DNA of 64,000 nt from Persicobacter psychrovividus (lineage in GTDB: Bacteria; Bacteroidota; Bacteroidia; Cytophagales; Cyclobacteriaceae), in contig NZ_AP025293.1 of the NCBI RefSeq assembly GCF_036492425.1, forward strand, positions 372,001 to 436,000, written 5' to 3'. Positions within the stretch are counted from its first letter, which is position 1. The number at the start of each line of letters is the position of its first letter. Of this stretch, positions 9,453-18,269 are shown one piece after another. The translations under genes and the position numbers were made by a program. The notes beneath the pieces were generated by a model. It searched no databases and was not told the origin of the DNA. It saw only the letters and a program-made list of their open reading frames with translations.

Positions 9453-10043
9453 ATGACCATGATCAAATACGGAATTTTATTGCTCCTGCTGTTTGGCGGC
9501 CTACAGGTGCAGGCACAGGAAGCCGGCACTCACGAAACACATATTGCCATTGGGGCCGTGAGTTCCAACGATATTCTGGACATCACCAATAATATCGTTG
9601 TTTCTGCTCTGACCATCGGGGAGGTCAGCTATCGGCAAGAAGCAGAATCACCGTCGGTAAGCCTGACCTATAAATACACCCTGCGTCCACAGCTGCAATT
9701 ATTTGCCGATGCCACTTTTCAGCGCATAGACGAACGGATTCTGATTAATGGCACCCCTGACGATAAGATTGAAAACACTTTCTACACCATTGGCGTCGGG
9801 GCATCCTACCAATACCTGACCGCCCGCTGGTTTCAGATGTACGGCAGCACCAGTCTCGGATTGACCATTCATCACTCCCAGTATGATGGCAATATGGACG
9901 GCTTTGAAGATGGCACCGACAGCTATATGAACTTCCAGGTCAGTCCTGTAGGTCTTCGCTTCGGTTATGATTTTGCCGGATTTATTGAACTGGGCTTCGG
10001 CTATAAAGGGCTGATCAACTCTGGCTTTGCTTTTCGCTTTTAG
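9453..10043 (+). CDS. Small outer membrane beta-barrel-like protein
   Basis: The 196-aa product has a signal peptide (residues 1-21, ending QVQAQ) followed by alternating polar/hydrophobic strands rich in Tyr, Gly and Phe. Examples are VSLTYKYTLRPQLQLFADAT and FYTIGVGASYQYL. The chain ends in an aromatic residue (GFAFRF), as outer membrane barrels do. About eight strands would fit the length. I do not recognise a more precise family. It follows the permease gene by 75 bp on the same strand and may be in its operon. Confidence 0.7.
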   Translation: MTMIKYGILLLLLFGGLQVQAQEAGTHETHIAIGAVSSNDILDITNNIVVSALTIGEVSYRQEAESPSVSLTYKYTLRPQLQLFADATFQRIDERILINGTPDDKIENTFYTIGVGASYQYLTARWFQMYGSTSLGLTIHHSQYDGNMDGFEDGTDSYMNFQVSPVGLRFGYDFAGFIELGFGYKGLINSGFAFRF

Positions 10044-10409
10044 GGGGCTGTTTCACAACTCAATGCTTTGATTCTTGACACAAAATATTATGCTGACATA
10101 CGGATGCACCCAATGTCATTGGGTTAAGGATTTTGGGGTGATTCAGGCGTGAATTTAAAATGCATGTAAAGGTATAATTCCTTATGTCTCCGATAACAAT
10201 TTGAATAAATCTAAGGGAAATCAGCGTTGTGTTAAACGTTAAAAATAACGGCTCTACAGGGTAACGTTCTAAACGTAATGACATTAGGTCAGCCATACAC
10301 CGACCAAATAAAATTTTGATAACATCAGATGATGATTGTCCGACCGTGCCATTGCTGTGTATCGCTTTCAACCAAACTCAATCCTGATATTTAACGGACT
10401 AAAGGTTGC
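10044..10409. other. Intergenic region with palindromes, no confident gene
   Basis: This 366-bp stretch separates converging genes. It holds the palindrome ACCCAATGTCATTGGGT near 10109 and a partly complementary TAATGACATTAGGT near 10277. A 103-codon minus-strand frame (10060-10371) has no recognisable domain and unusual composition, so I do not call it. The region may be a degenerate repeat or insertion-element remnant. Confidence 0.4.
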
Positions 10410-12689
10410 CTATTTTGGCTGATCCAGGGGCAAATACCAGGATCCTGTACCACAGGTGGAAATCAGCAATTTCCCTACTGTACCTGACCGGTCAATAAAA
10501 GCGCTGGTTATTCCAGGATAATGAAGATCGGCCGTAATGTCCTCCCAGAGCCATTTTTCGCCATTGAATGTGCCACGGTAAATGCCGTAGCTATTTTGAA
10601 ATTTGTGGGAAAAATAATTGACATACAGCGTATTTTTCTCTGCAATCAACCCTCCTCGGAACTCAAAGGCAAATTGCCCCTGTGCGTGTTTAAACCAATG
10701 CGCATGCCGCTCTCCACTTAAAGCCTGTGCTTGTGCTTTACTGAAAACCACCTGCCAGCTTGCCCCATGATCCCTACTGATTTTGAATACATAATCTGCA
10801 TTTTGATGCTCGTCCTTTCCGCCGTAGGCAATGAAACTCTGCCCCTGATGTTCCCAGGCGAAAACCTCAGAATCCCAGCCTCCACCATCAAATAATTTCT
10901 CCCACGACCACGACTGATCCGCCTGTTTCACCCCACGAAAAAGGCCTTCGTTTCCCCGGGTTCCCGTTAAATAAAGTTCATTGGGTTTCAGTGGATCGAT
11001 AGTCATTTTTTTTGTGGCCACCACTTGCTCCATCACCCCGTTGGAGATTTTTACTGCCTGATATTTCGGATTCCGGATCGCTTCATTCAGATCATCAATC
11101 ATATAAACTCCGTGCCCATAAACATGCAAATACAACCGATGCGGATTTGTAGGGTCCATGGTCAGTTCCCGAAAGACGCCATCAGGCAAGCCCAGTAAAT
11201 GCTCCGGCCCTCCGCCCAACATTTGCCATTGGTCTTCGGGCGAGTGATGCACCAGCTTTTTCATTAAAAGCCGCCCATCCTTGGCCCTTCCGCCATAACC
11301 TGCCGTTGCTTGAATCAATACCGTTGGCACATCATTCAAATGCGTCAGGGCAATGGCCTGCACATCCGAATAATTAACACTGTCGGTACGGTGGCTCATA
11401 TTCGACCAGTGCTCTCCGCCATCCCAGCTTTCGACCATCCCATTATCCCCCTGCCCCTGAATCACGTAATTTTCATGCGCAGCAACATCATAAGTATAGG
11501 TACTCTCCGTTCCACGACTCCGATAAGTGGGGAAGGATTTGCCCGCATGTTTTACCATTTGCTGATCATTGGGAATAGCATACCTGTTTTCCCACTGATA
11601 TTGCCCATTGTTCTGTTGTGCACAGAAAATCGTCTGGTTGGTTGTCGACCAAACAGCTGGCGACCACGATGGAGGGGTGAAATGCGCAAAACGAGGATTG
11701 GGCTCGGCATAATCCCAGCCGGTATCAAAACCTGAAAGGCCCTTCCAGATGATTTCATAGGTGGTGGTAGAAGGGGAATTTTCAGCACCGAAGGTTCCTT
11801 TATACAGTCCCCTGCGGCTTCCTTCCAAGCTCAGCAAAAGCTGATACTGCTCCCCTACCCGCTGATCAAACTCGGGATACCAAAATTTATCTTCAGGAAT
11901 CTCGCCCATTGGCAACCAAGCCACATTGTCAACGGCGGCCCAATAAGGTTGTCCCACCTTCCGCTGATCTGCGAAAATGGTGACCAAATACCGGCCATCT
12001 GGTGATATATCGAGTCCCCGAATTTGCTTTTCAGTATTCAGCCCCGGCAATCGGTACCAGCTCCTGCCGTGGTCATCAGAGCGATAATTAGCCGAATAGG
12101 TGGAAAGAAAAACGACCGATTCCTGCTGCGGGTGAAAGAAGATTCGACTGATATTACGATCGGCTACAGGCACATGGTCCACCACTATCCATTCCCAGTT
12201 TTGACCTCCATCCTCGGAAATAAGAATTCTTGGAATGCCCTGCTTTACTGCGGGAATTTTTTTCAGAAAATCATAATCATCACGCCAGCCTACCCCGGCA
12301 ATCACCTGCTGAGCATTATGCGGACTCACCGCAATTTCAGCAAATGTATTTCCGAAAGATTGATCGATAAACTGATAGGTTTTCCCACCGTCAGATGAGC
12401 TGCTGATGCCATTTAAAGTGCCAATATACAACCGTTCGGAATCCTCTGGCGAGATGGCTACGGCATAGGTTCTGTTGTGGAGTTGCCTGCCGGTGATCCT
12501 CCAGCTTTCCCCATTATCGGTACTTTTATACACGCCTTCCATATCCGAAGCCAGATAAAGCACGCCTTCCAGCTTGGGGTCACAAACTACATCCTGCACC
12601 TGTCCGCCAGCACCAGGGTTAATCGCCACCCACTGCGCCAGGGCACTTGGGGCGTAAAGGCTGAGGAGTAAAATCAAAAAATTCTTCAT
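10410..12689 (-). CDS. Secreted Asp-box beta-propeller protein, GH74/sortilin-like
   Basis: The 759-aa protein begins with a signal peptide (residues 1-18, ending SALAQ). It then shows repeated Asp-box turns typical of sialidase, xyloglucanase (GH74) and VPS10/sortilin propellers: STDNGESW, SSDGGKTYQF, SEDGGQNWEW, SDDHGRSWYR and SRDHGASWQV. These mark successive blades of one or two seven-bladed propellers. The early segment GGQVQDVVCDPKLEGVLYLASDMEGVYKS, with its GVYKSTD step, resembles the GH74 start. I cannot confirm the catalytic acids, so glycosidase activity on a beta-glucan is only possible. It is probably periplasmic or surface-exposed. Confidence 0.75.
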   Translation of the reverse strand: MKNFLILLLSLYAPSALAQWVAINPGAGGQVQDVVCDPKLEGVLYLASDMEGVYKSTDNGESWRITGRQLHNRTYAVAISPEDSERLYIGTLNGISSSSDGGKTYQFIDQSFGNTFAEIAVSPHNAQQVIAGVGWRDDYDFLKKIPAVKQGIPRILISEDGGQNWEWIVVDHVPVADRNISRIFFHPQQESVVFLSTYSANYRSDDHGRSWYRLPGLNTEKQIRGLDISPDGRYLVTIFADQRKVGQPYWAAVDNVAWLPMGEIPEDKFWYPEFDQRVGEQYQLLLSLEGSRRGLYKGTFGAENSPSTTTYEIIWKGLSGFDTGWDYAEPNPRFAHFTPPSWSPAVWSTTNQTIFCAQQNNGQYQWENRYAIPNDQQMVKHAGKSFPTYRSRGTESTYTYDVAAHENYVIQGQGDNGMVESWDGGEHWSNMSHRTDSVNYSDVQAIALTHLNDVPTVLIQATAGYGGRAKDGRLLMKKLVHHSPEDQWQMLGGGPEHLLGLPDGVFRELTMDPTNPHRLYLHVYGHGVYMIDDLNEAIRNPKYQAVKISNGVMEQVVATKKMTIDPLKPNELYLTGTRGNEGLFRGVKQADQSWSWEKLFDGGGWDSEVFAWEHQGQSFIAYGGKDEHQNADYVFKISRDHGASWQVVFSKAQAQALSGERHAHWFKHAQGQFAFEFRGGLIAEKNTLYVNYFSHKFQNSYGIYRGTFNGEKWLWEDITADLHYPGITSAFIDRSGTVGKLLISTCGTGSWYLPLDQPK

Positions 12690-12786
12690 CGTATATTATG
12701 GTTTCCGCTAAAATACACTGAAGAGATTTTTAAAAACTTAAGATTTGTAAATTTGAAGAAAATCCACTGAGCACTGACCTTGCCGA

Positions 12787-13440
12787 CTAAAATAGGTATC
12801 GGGGATTTTTGATCAACATCAGCAGAAACCCGATGCTTGGCACACCCAAAAGCAAATAAACCCACCATTTATCTACGAGTGATTGCGGCTGAATGTAGGC
12901 CGAAAGGATAAGGCCCATGATCGCACCACCGAGGTGGGCATCGTGTCCGATATTACCAAGATTACGCTTGAGCCCATAAATGGAATAAATGACAAAGATC
13001 GTCCCGACAAACCATGCAGGAAATCCATAGGGAATAAAGAAAACATAAATAGAAGAGGAAGGCGCAATAATGATGGCTGAAAAAACCAAGCCACTAACCG
13101 CCCCTGATGCACCGATAGCACTGTAATTAGGCTCATCTTTGTGAAGAAACAAGGACAGAAAGTTACCGGCAAGCAAGCTGAGGAAGAACAGCTGAATAAA
13201 CCAATTTAAACCATAGGTCAACAGAACAATCTCTCCGAAAGAGGCAAAAGCAATCAGGTTAAAGATAAGGTGTGTCCAGCTGCCATGCAGAAAGCCTGAA
13301 GAAACCATCCTTAAATATTGTTTGCCTTCAAGGATCTGATAAATATTGAATTTATACTTACCGAAAAACAACTGATCTTCCAGCCCTTTATAACTGATTA
13401 AACCAATAACGACAATAAAACCTATGATGACAGGATGCAT
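12787..13440 (-). CDS. Rhomboid-family intramembrane serine protease
   Basis: This 217-aa polytopic membrane protein has the rhomboid signatures: the HGSWTHLIFNL segment in TM2 (conserved His and Asn), the nucleophile motif GASGAVSG with Ser112, and the TM6 motif GHDAHLGGAIMG with His169 as the general base. It has about six transmembrane helices, matching bacterial rhomboids. Such proteases cleave single-pass membrane proteins within the bilayer; the substrate here is unknown. It lies between the propeller gene and the TonB remnant on the same strand, with no obvious functional link. Confidence 0.92.
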   Translation of the reverse strand: MHPVIIGFIVVIGLISYKGLEDQLFFGKYKFNIYQILEGKQYLRMVSSGFLHGSWTHLIFNLIAFASFGEIVLLTYGLNWFIQLFFLSLLAGNFLSLFLHKDEPNYSAIGASGAVSGLVFSAIIIAPSSSIYVFFIPYGFPAWFVGTIFVIYSIYGLKRNLGNIGHDAHLGGAIMGLILSAYIQPQSLVDKWWVYLLLGVPSIGFLLMLIKNPRYLF

Positions 13441-13470
13441 GAAGAATTTGAAATAATAAAATAGAAAAAA

Positions 13471-13855
13471 TTAAAAACAGATCACTAAAGGCAAAACGAC
13501 CTTGGTTGCTACCGGTTGACCATTACATCGGGCAGCCTGCCAGGAACTGTGGAGCACCTTCTGCCCCATCTGTTGCGCAATTTCCGGTGCACCTTTTAAC
13601 ATTTGAAATTGCTCCACCTTGCCGTTTTCTGTAACCACAAAGGTAACAAAAGTCTTAGGAATTAAGCCCTCCCTTTTCAAGTATTGCGGCACTTTCAAGG
13701 ATTTAACAATAGCTTTATAAAGTTTTGGCATGCCGCCCTGAGGTGTTGCCGGTTCATCAAATTCGATATAAAGATTCCTGGCTCAGACAATAGATTCAAG
13801 GAAACCCTCCTTGACTGTGGCATACTGACTCCTCAAAGTTTGGTGCTGTGCAGGA
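13471..13855 (-). pseudogene. TonB C-terminal domain, truncated with an in-frame stop
   Basis: The 86 codons from 13731 down to 13471 encode most of a TonB C-terminal domain (FVTFVVTENGKVEQFQML, then a Cys pair near the end), the part that contacts outer membrane receptors. Homology continues upstream of that ATG: the frame reads FDEPATPQGGMPKLYKAI, a typical TonB-domain entry. It is cut by a TGA at 13783-13785, preceded in the same frame by more plausible coding sequence (YATVKEGFLESIV). There is no ATG, GTG or TTG between the stop and the domain start. The transmembrane anchor is absent, since a terminator lies just upstream. This looks like a decaying energy-transducer gene. A short expressed domain starting at 13731 cannot be excluded. 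Confidence 0.6.
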
Positions 13856-13867
13856 CTTTTTGCCCAC

Positions 13868-13890
13868 AAAAAAGGAGCTTACAGCTCCTT
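13868..13890 (-). terminator. Rho-independent terminator
   Basis: AAGGAGCT and AGCTCCTT pair around a 3-nt loop. On the minus strand this is followed by a T run (A at 13867-13873). It lies about 35 bp beyond the stop of the DUF4174 gene at 13924. Confidence 0.85.
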
Positions 13891-13923
13891 GGTTTCTTTC
13901 ATTAAATTGATATTTTTTGCGGA

Positions 13924-14313
13924 CTATTCGAACATGGCCAGCAGGGATTCCGGGTGGAAGGGCTCGGTTGCTTTCATGCGGACTTTTCCTTTTTTGTCGA
14001 GCAGGTAAACGCGAAATTCACCTTGCGGGAGGTTGTATCGTTTGTGCATATTTTTTGGAGAATGATCAAGTACCATCTCTGAATTCCAGGCTTTTACTTC
14101 CTGCCGACCTACCACAAAGAGTAAAACGTTATTTTGTTTCAGGTTTTCCCGTTGTTGTTCAAAGCGCTTCAGTTGGGTCTGCACTTTGTCAGCATGTTTT
14201 CCCTCAAAAATTAGCACCACATTATTGGTGGTCAAAAGTGAGTCGAGGCTGACTTTTTTGGCAGGTGCCAACAAAAGGATCAGCCCAATCATTAAACTTC
14301 CAAATATTTTCAT
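13924..14313 (-). CDS. DUF4174-like small exported protein
   Basis: The 129-aa product has an N-terminal signal-like hydrophobic segment (residues 1-18). It is followed by a thioredoxin-like alpha/beta pattern: NNVVLIFEGK, NVLLFVVGRQEV, FRVYLLDKKGKVRMK and the ending PFHPESLLAMFE. This arrangement fits the DUF4174 family, which resembles the peroxiredoxin/thioredoxin fold but lacks a CxxC motif; none is visible here. The function of the family is not established. It is probably periplasmic and monocistronic, with a terminator downstream. Confidence 0.75.
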   Translation of the reverse strand: MKIFGSLMIGLILLLAPAKKVSLDSLLTTNNVVLIFEGKHADKVQTQLKRFEQQRENLKQNNVLLFVVGRQEVKAWNSEMVLDHSPKNMHKRYNLPQGEFRVYLLDKKGKVRMKATEPFHPESLLAMFE

Positions 14314-14386
14314 AAGTCAAACGTTAGGTGTATGTATTACAAATATAATCAAAAATAGCATTTTAAAAATATTTAAATATCTTTAA

Positions 14387-15886
14387 TCAATACTTATGGC
14401 TATTCAGATGGTTGATAAAATCTTCCGCACGGTGGATGTGTTCGTTGCGCTCTTCTTCAGATTTTTTGTCCAGATTCCACAGAAGCATTTTCATCCTGGG
14501 GTTATTTTCAAAATAATCGCGGTGCACATACATGAATCGCCAAAACAGGGCATCCCAGGTTTCCTCCCATACTCCCCCTTCGTAGTCGCTCATTTTTTTG
14601 ATGTAATTACTGCTGCTGATATAAGGCTTGGTCGCCATCAGTCCACCGTCAGCAAACTGGCTCATGCCATACACATTGGGCACCATCACCCAATCATAGC
14701 CATCTACAGAAAGTTCCATAAACCAGCGATAAATTTGGCTGGGGGCATACTCACACAGCAACATAAAATTGCCTAAGATCATCAGGCGTTCAATATGGTG
14801 CAGGTAACCTGTTTTGAGTAATTTCTTGATCGTTTCATCCACGGGAGGAATCCCCGTAGCCCCATGGTAGAGTGCTGAGGGAAGCTTCTTTTCAAAGCCC
14901 CAAAAGTTGGTGGTGCGCATCTGTCGGCCATGGTGCACATACATCCCCCGAATAAACTCCCGCCAGCCGATCACCTGCCGAATAAATCCCTCAACGGTGG
15001 ACAGCCTGACGCCATTGTCACGCCCATATTCAATCACCGACTGCACAATGTAGGCAGGGGTGAGCAGCCCCACGTTAAGCATCGGTGTAATCACGGAATG
15101 GTGCAAAATATCAGCCTCTTCAACAATAGCGTCCTCATAAGGACCAAACTCCGCAAAACGAAAGTCCAGAAACTGTTTCCACCAGTTCTTACTGTCCCAG
15201 AAAGTATTCGGATAGAGGGCCTTGTCGGTCATGACTTTCGGCTCATGGTCAAAATTATTTCTGACATAAGTCAGCGCCTCCTGATGGTACTGATCACTCG
15301 GCGGATAATGAATCACGGGAGGCGTTTTACCCTTGGGATATTTCTTTCGGTTTTTCTCATCGAAGCTCCACTGCCCCCCTTCGGGTTCTCCTGCATCTGT
15401 CATCAGGATGTTCATCCGCTTGCGCTGTTGCTGATAAAAGTCGTGGTGCAGATACCGCTTTTTCTCCTTGGCGAAAAAGGCCTCAATATCCTGCTCGGAA
15501 GTAAGGAAACCTGGCGATTCATATTTGGTCAGTTTCATGGAAGCCCGTTCAGCATATTTGTTGAACCGTGACGATAGCCAGTCATCTACAGGATCAATAT
15601 AATGCAAAGCGGCGATTCCCTCATTTTTGAGGTGCTGCACCAGCTGTCGGACATCGCTCAGGGAGTCTGTGGCCTCAATATACTGCACCCCTTTGGATTG
15701 CTTTTTCAGGTAATCTTCATAAAACTTCATGCTTGCCCGATGAAAAACCAGTTTCTGCTGATGGAATCGGTATTGTCTGAAAAACAAGTACTCTTCCACC
15801 AGAATAAAGTTGGTGCACTCCTGCAGCAGGGGCGACTCTTCAAATAACTGATGCGGAAAAACGATGGCGTAAGTTTTCATGCTCAT
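14387..15886 (-). CDS. Cryptochrome/photolyase-related protein (FeS-BCP class)
   Basis: This 499-aa protein fits the deoxyribodipyrimidine photolyase-related family (PF04244), the bacterial FeS cryptochromes/(6-4) photolyases such as PhrB. It starts with the Rossmann-like antenna domain (IVFPHQLFEESPLL). It then runs through the characteristic WSFDEKNRKKYPKG linker and the FAD-binding helical domain with GWREFIRGMYVHHG and NVYGMSQFADGG. Cys residues near the C-terminal half (for example LLCEY) could serve the 4Fe-4S cluster. The enzyme would repair UV lesions or act as a blue-light receptor, using FAD and a lumazine chromophore. The flavin reductase gene 10 bp upstream on the same strand is likely in the same operon. 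Confidence 0.93.
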   Translation of the reverse strand: MSMKTYAIVFPHQLFEESPLLQECTNFILVEEYLFFRQYRFHQQKLVFHRASMKFYEDYLKKQSKGVQYIEATDSLSDVRQLVQHLKNEGIAALHYIDPVDDWLSSRFNKYAERASMKLTKYESPGFLTSEQDIEAFFAKEKKRYLHHDFYQQQRKRMNILMTDAGEPEGGQWSFDEKNRKKYPKGKTPPVIHYPPSDQYHQEALTYVRNNFDHEPKVMTDKALYPNTFWDSKNWWKQFLDFRFAEFGPYEDAIVEEADILHHSVITPMLNVGLLTPAYIVQSVIEYGRDNGVRLSTVEGFIRQVIGWREFIRGMYVHHGRQMRTTNFWGFEKKLPSALYHGATGIPPVDETIKKLLKTGYLHHIERLMILGNFMLLCEYAPSQIYRWFMELSVDGYDWVMVPNVYGMSQFADGGLMATKPYISSSNYIKKMSDYEGGVWEETWDALFWRFMYVHRDYFENNPRMKMLLWNLDKKSEEERNEHIHRAEDFINHLNSHKY

Positions 15887-15896
15887 GAGGGTAAGA

Positions 15897-16532
15897 TCAG
15901 GAATTGTTTTGGGGGGCTTCGTCGAGTTTTACCTGCGGATACTGCGCCAGCTTTTCCAGTCGGTAATAACTGTTCAGGCCCGAGATGCCAACCGTCTGCA
16001 AAGTCGAAAGGTTCAGTTCGCCATCCTGCTGCATGGCTTCCTGCTGATAGGCCACCTGCTGTACCTCACCGATGATCATCACGGTACCATTGATGGGAAT
16101 GGGCAAGATCTCGCGTAGCTTCATGCCAATTTTCAGAGGGCTTTTTGCCACAAACGGCGCGGGAAAGTCACCCAGATATTCGGGGCTAATACCGCAGGCC
16201 TCAAACTCCGATACGCCCTGTGCATACTTCCCACTGGTCTGGTGAGCCTGTTCCGTTAGCTTTTCAGGAATATGATTTATCGAATAATAACCCTGCGACT
16301 GGATATTGGCAAAAGTGTGCCGTTCGACCGTCTGTGGGCGCGAAATATAGCCGATCAATGGTGGGGAACTGCCGAGATGCACGACGGAACTGATAATGGC
16401 CAGATTTTCCTGACCCTCGGCGTCTACTGTGCCAATGAGGTTCGCTGGTTTGATGCCCGTAATGGCATTGATCAGTTTAATTCGCTCCCTTTTTGGTAGC
16501 TGGTTGATGGCTTCTTGCTGGAGTAGCTTCAT
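15897..16532 (-). CDS. Flavin reductase-family protein
   Basis: This 211-aa protein fits the DIM6/NTAB flavin reductase family, FMN-binding split-barrel proteins that reduce free flavin or act as flavin-binding oxidoreductases. The visible pattern is KPANLIGTVDAEGQENLAIISSV near the start, SSPPLIGYISRP for flavin contact, and a YYSINHIP strand. No signal peptide is present, so it is cytoplasmic. It immediately precedes the photolyase-related gene (10-bp gap) and could supply reduced flavin to it; this link is inference. Confidence 0.85.
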   Translation of the reverse strand: MKLLQQEAINQLPKRERIKLINAITGIKPANLIGTVDAEGQENLAIISSVVHLGSSPPLIGYISRPQTVERHTFANIQSQGYYSINHIPEKLTEQAHQTSGKYAQGVSEFEACGISPEYLGDFPAPFVAKSPLKIGMKLREILPIPINGTVMIIGEVQQVAYQQEAMQQDGELNLSTLQTVGISGLNSYYRLEKLAQYPQVKLDEAPQNNS

Positions 16533-16855
16533 ATACTTTTAGATGTTTCCATGATCAACGAAATGTTCAAAACAAAGAGCACAAGAAGATCAAGGAACAT
16601 TTATAAAGCTGGCGACTTTATTTTTAGGGTGAAATTGGTGTGCGCCGTTAAGCCTCCTTCAAAGGTCCACACTCCTTTTGTTCAATCATTGCGTTTTTCA
16701 CTGACTTCACCTTATTTGGTTTAGGGCGCGCGATTTGGCTAAATAGTTCATAAAACACACCACCTATCCAATAGGATTTTAGTGCATAGCCGAGTAGGGC
16801 CAAGCGCTTTTCCCAACCTCCAGCATCATGTAATAGTATTGTTAAAACAGTCGCT
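16533..16855. other. Intergenic region with a possible minus-strand coding remnant
   Basis: The 323-bp gap has no annotated start-to-stop gene. On the minus strand, however, a frame is open from about 16863 to a TAA at 16648-16650 and reads protein-like (for example ALLGYALKSYWIGGVFYELF). It lacks an ATG, GTG or TTG near its beginning. It could be a decayed fragment or chance. Confidence 0.3.
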
Positions 16856-17380
16856 TTACGTTGTTAGTTTTTCCATCATTTTTTTCGCTCTGCCAGCAAC
16901 GGACTTTCTTTTGTCAGTGGCTAATCTTTCCAAATGAGGTCTGATCCATTGGCTTAATTCCGCATCTTTTTTCGCCCATTTTGTCAGCGTATCCATGGTT
17001 TGGTTGAGCACAATCCAGTCGTGATGATGGGCCAGATTGTTCTTCATGATTTTTTTTGCTTGACCTATTTGATTTTCGGTCATTTCTTTTTCCAGCATAC
17101 CGAACAGCTGAGCTAAAGTCCATTGTGTAGAAGCTTGATCAATGACAGATATTTCGGTCAAAAATCGATCAAGGTAGGGCACCAGAATCGCTTTTTTTTC
17201 TTTGCAAATTCTTTTCATTGCATTGGATGTTCTCAGCCGAACAAGCTCGTCGTTACTGAAATAACAATTAAACAGCTCGGCGAAAAGTCCATTTTCCGCT
17301 AATACTTCATCAACGATTTCGACGGTATTTCCCAGTGAGTTTGGATGTCCACCTTTTAGCCTTTCTTCAAAAGTTTTCAT
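16856..17380 (-). CDS. HEAT-like alpha-helical protein of unknown function
   Basis: This 174-aa soluble protein is almost entirely helical, with a repeating pattern of paired amphipathic helices such as NDELVRLRTSNAMKRICKE and WIRPHLERLATDKRKSVAGR. This resembles HEAT or armadillo-type solenoid repeats. No catalytic motif is visible and there is no signal peptide. It probably acts through protein binding. It stands alone between intergenic regions, 58 bp from the neighbouring oxidoreductase gene on the same strand. Confidence 0.7.
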   Translation of the reverse strand: MKTFEERLKGGHPNSLGNTVEIVDEVLAENGLFAELFNCYFSNDELVRLRTSNAMKRICKEKKAILVPYLDRFLTEISVIDQASTQWTLAQLFGMLEKEMTENQIGQAKKIMKNNLAHHHDWIVLNQTMDTLTKWAKKDAELSQWIRPHLERLATDKRKSVAGRAKKMMEKLTT

Positions 17381-17438
17381 TCAAGTGTGATGTTTAAAAG
17401 TGTGCGTTATTTCCGGGTAGTAAGCCTTAGGCTGCTGC

Positions 17439-18137
17439 TTAATACAAGGCGCTTCTCATGCGCAGGATTTTCTGAAAATCTGCATAGTGCAACTCCTCCA
17501 CTTTTTGATAGGGGTGAAAAACATTCAGGGCCATGGCACGGCCAAGATCTTCGACCTTCACTCCTTTGTATTTGCTCATTCCTGCAATCAACATTGGGTT
17601 AATCATTGGCCACAGCTTCAGCACAATGGCCTGCGTGATGCCATATCGGTTGGTAGGCGTGAGGATCATCGAAGGCTGAAAAATACTCAACCGCTTAAAA
17701 ATTAAGCCTTTCAGGTAATTGTTCAGCTCCCCTTTTGTGCGCAGGTAAAATGAGGAAGATGCGGCATCGGCCCCTACTGAAGAAAGCAGCTCAAAGTGCT
17801 CAATACCTGCCTGTTTACAGGCCTGCCCAAAATCTGCCACGGCGGTTTTATCAATCTTTACAAAATCTTCTCTATTCATTTTTGAAGGTTCACCGACCCC
17901 CAATGTACAAATGGCCACATCGTGCCCGTTGAGTAATCTTGAATAGGAATCTACCTGATGAATATCCACCACGTGCTGCTCGATAGCTGCATATTCAGAA
18001 GTAATTCCAGGAATTGTCCGCCTGCCAAGCAGGGTAATTTTAGCAATATTCGACATTTCGAGCAGGGCTCCGAGTGCCTGCCCGCCAACAGCGCCCGATG
18101 CGCCAAGCATCACAACAGAAAGAGGTTTATTTTCCAT
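17439..18137 (-). CDS. Atypical SDR, NAD(P)-binding oxidoreductase (TIP30-like)
   Basis: The 232-aa protein opens with a Rossmann beta-alpha-beta motif, VVMLGASGAVGGQALGALL, a GxxGxxG-type dinucleotide site. It continues like the HTATIP2/TIP30 group of atypical short-chain dehydrogenases: KITLLGRR, HDVAICTLGVGEPSK, FELLSSVGADAASSSFYLRTKGEL. The YLRTKGE step stands where YxxxK lies in classical SDRs. It is cytoplasmic; the substrate is unknown. Confidence 0.88.
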   Translation of the reverse strand: MENKPLSVVMLGASGAVGGQALGALLEMSNIAKITLLGRRTIPGITSEYAAIEQHVVDIHQVDSYSRLLNGHDVAICTLGVGEPSKMNREDFVKIDKTAVADFGQACKQAGIEHFELLSSVGADAASSSFYLRTKGELNNYLKGLIFKRLSIFQPSMILTPTNRYGITQAIVLKLWPMINPMLIAGMSKYKGVKVEDLGRAMALNVFHPYQKVEELHYADFQKILRMRSALY

Positions 18138-18269
18138 AAAATCAGATGGTATTTATTGTAAGATAAGTGCTGTGGATGCTTTTTGCAAGCCTCCACCAAC
18201 AAGGATCATCAAAAGAAAAAAGCAGGCAATATGCGCATCATCGCACTTTTGCCTGCTGTTGCTGTGGTA

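Noticed and set aside
10060-10371. Minus-strand frame of 103 codons, first thought to be a transposase fragment
   Set aside because: No motif, and it overlaps palindromic intergenic sequence; not enough support.
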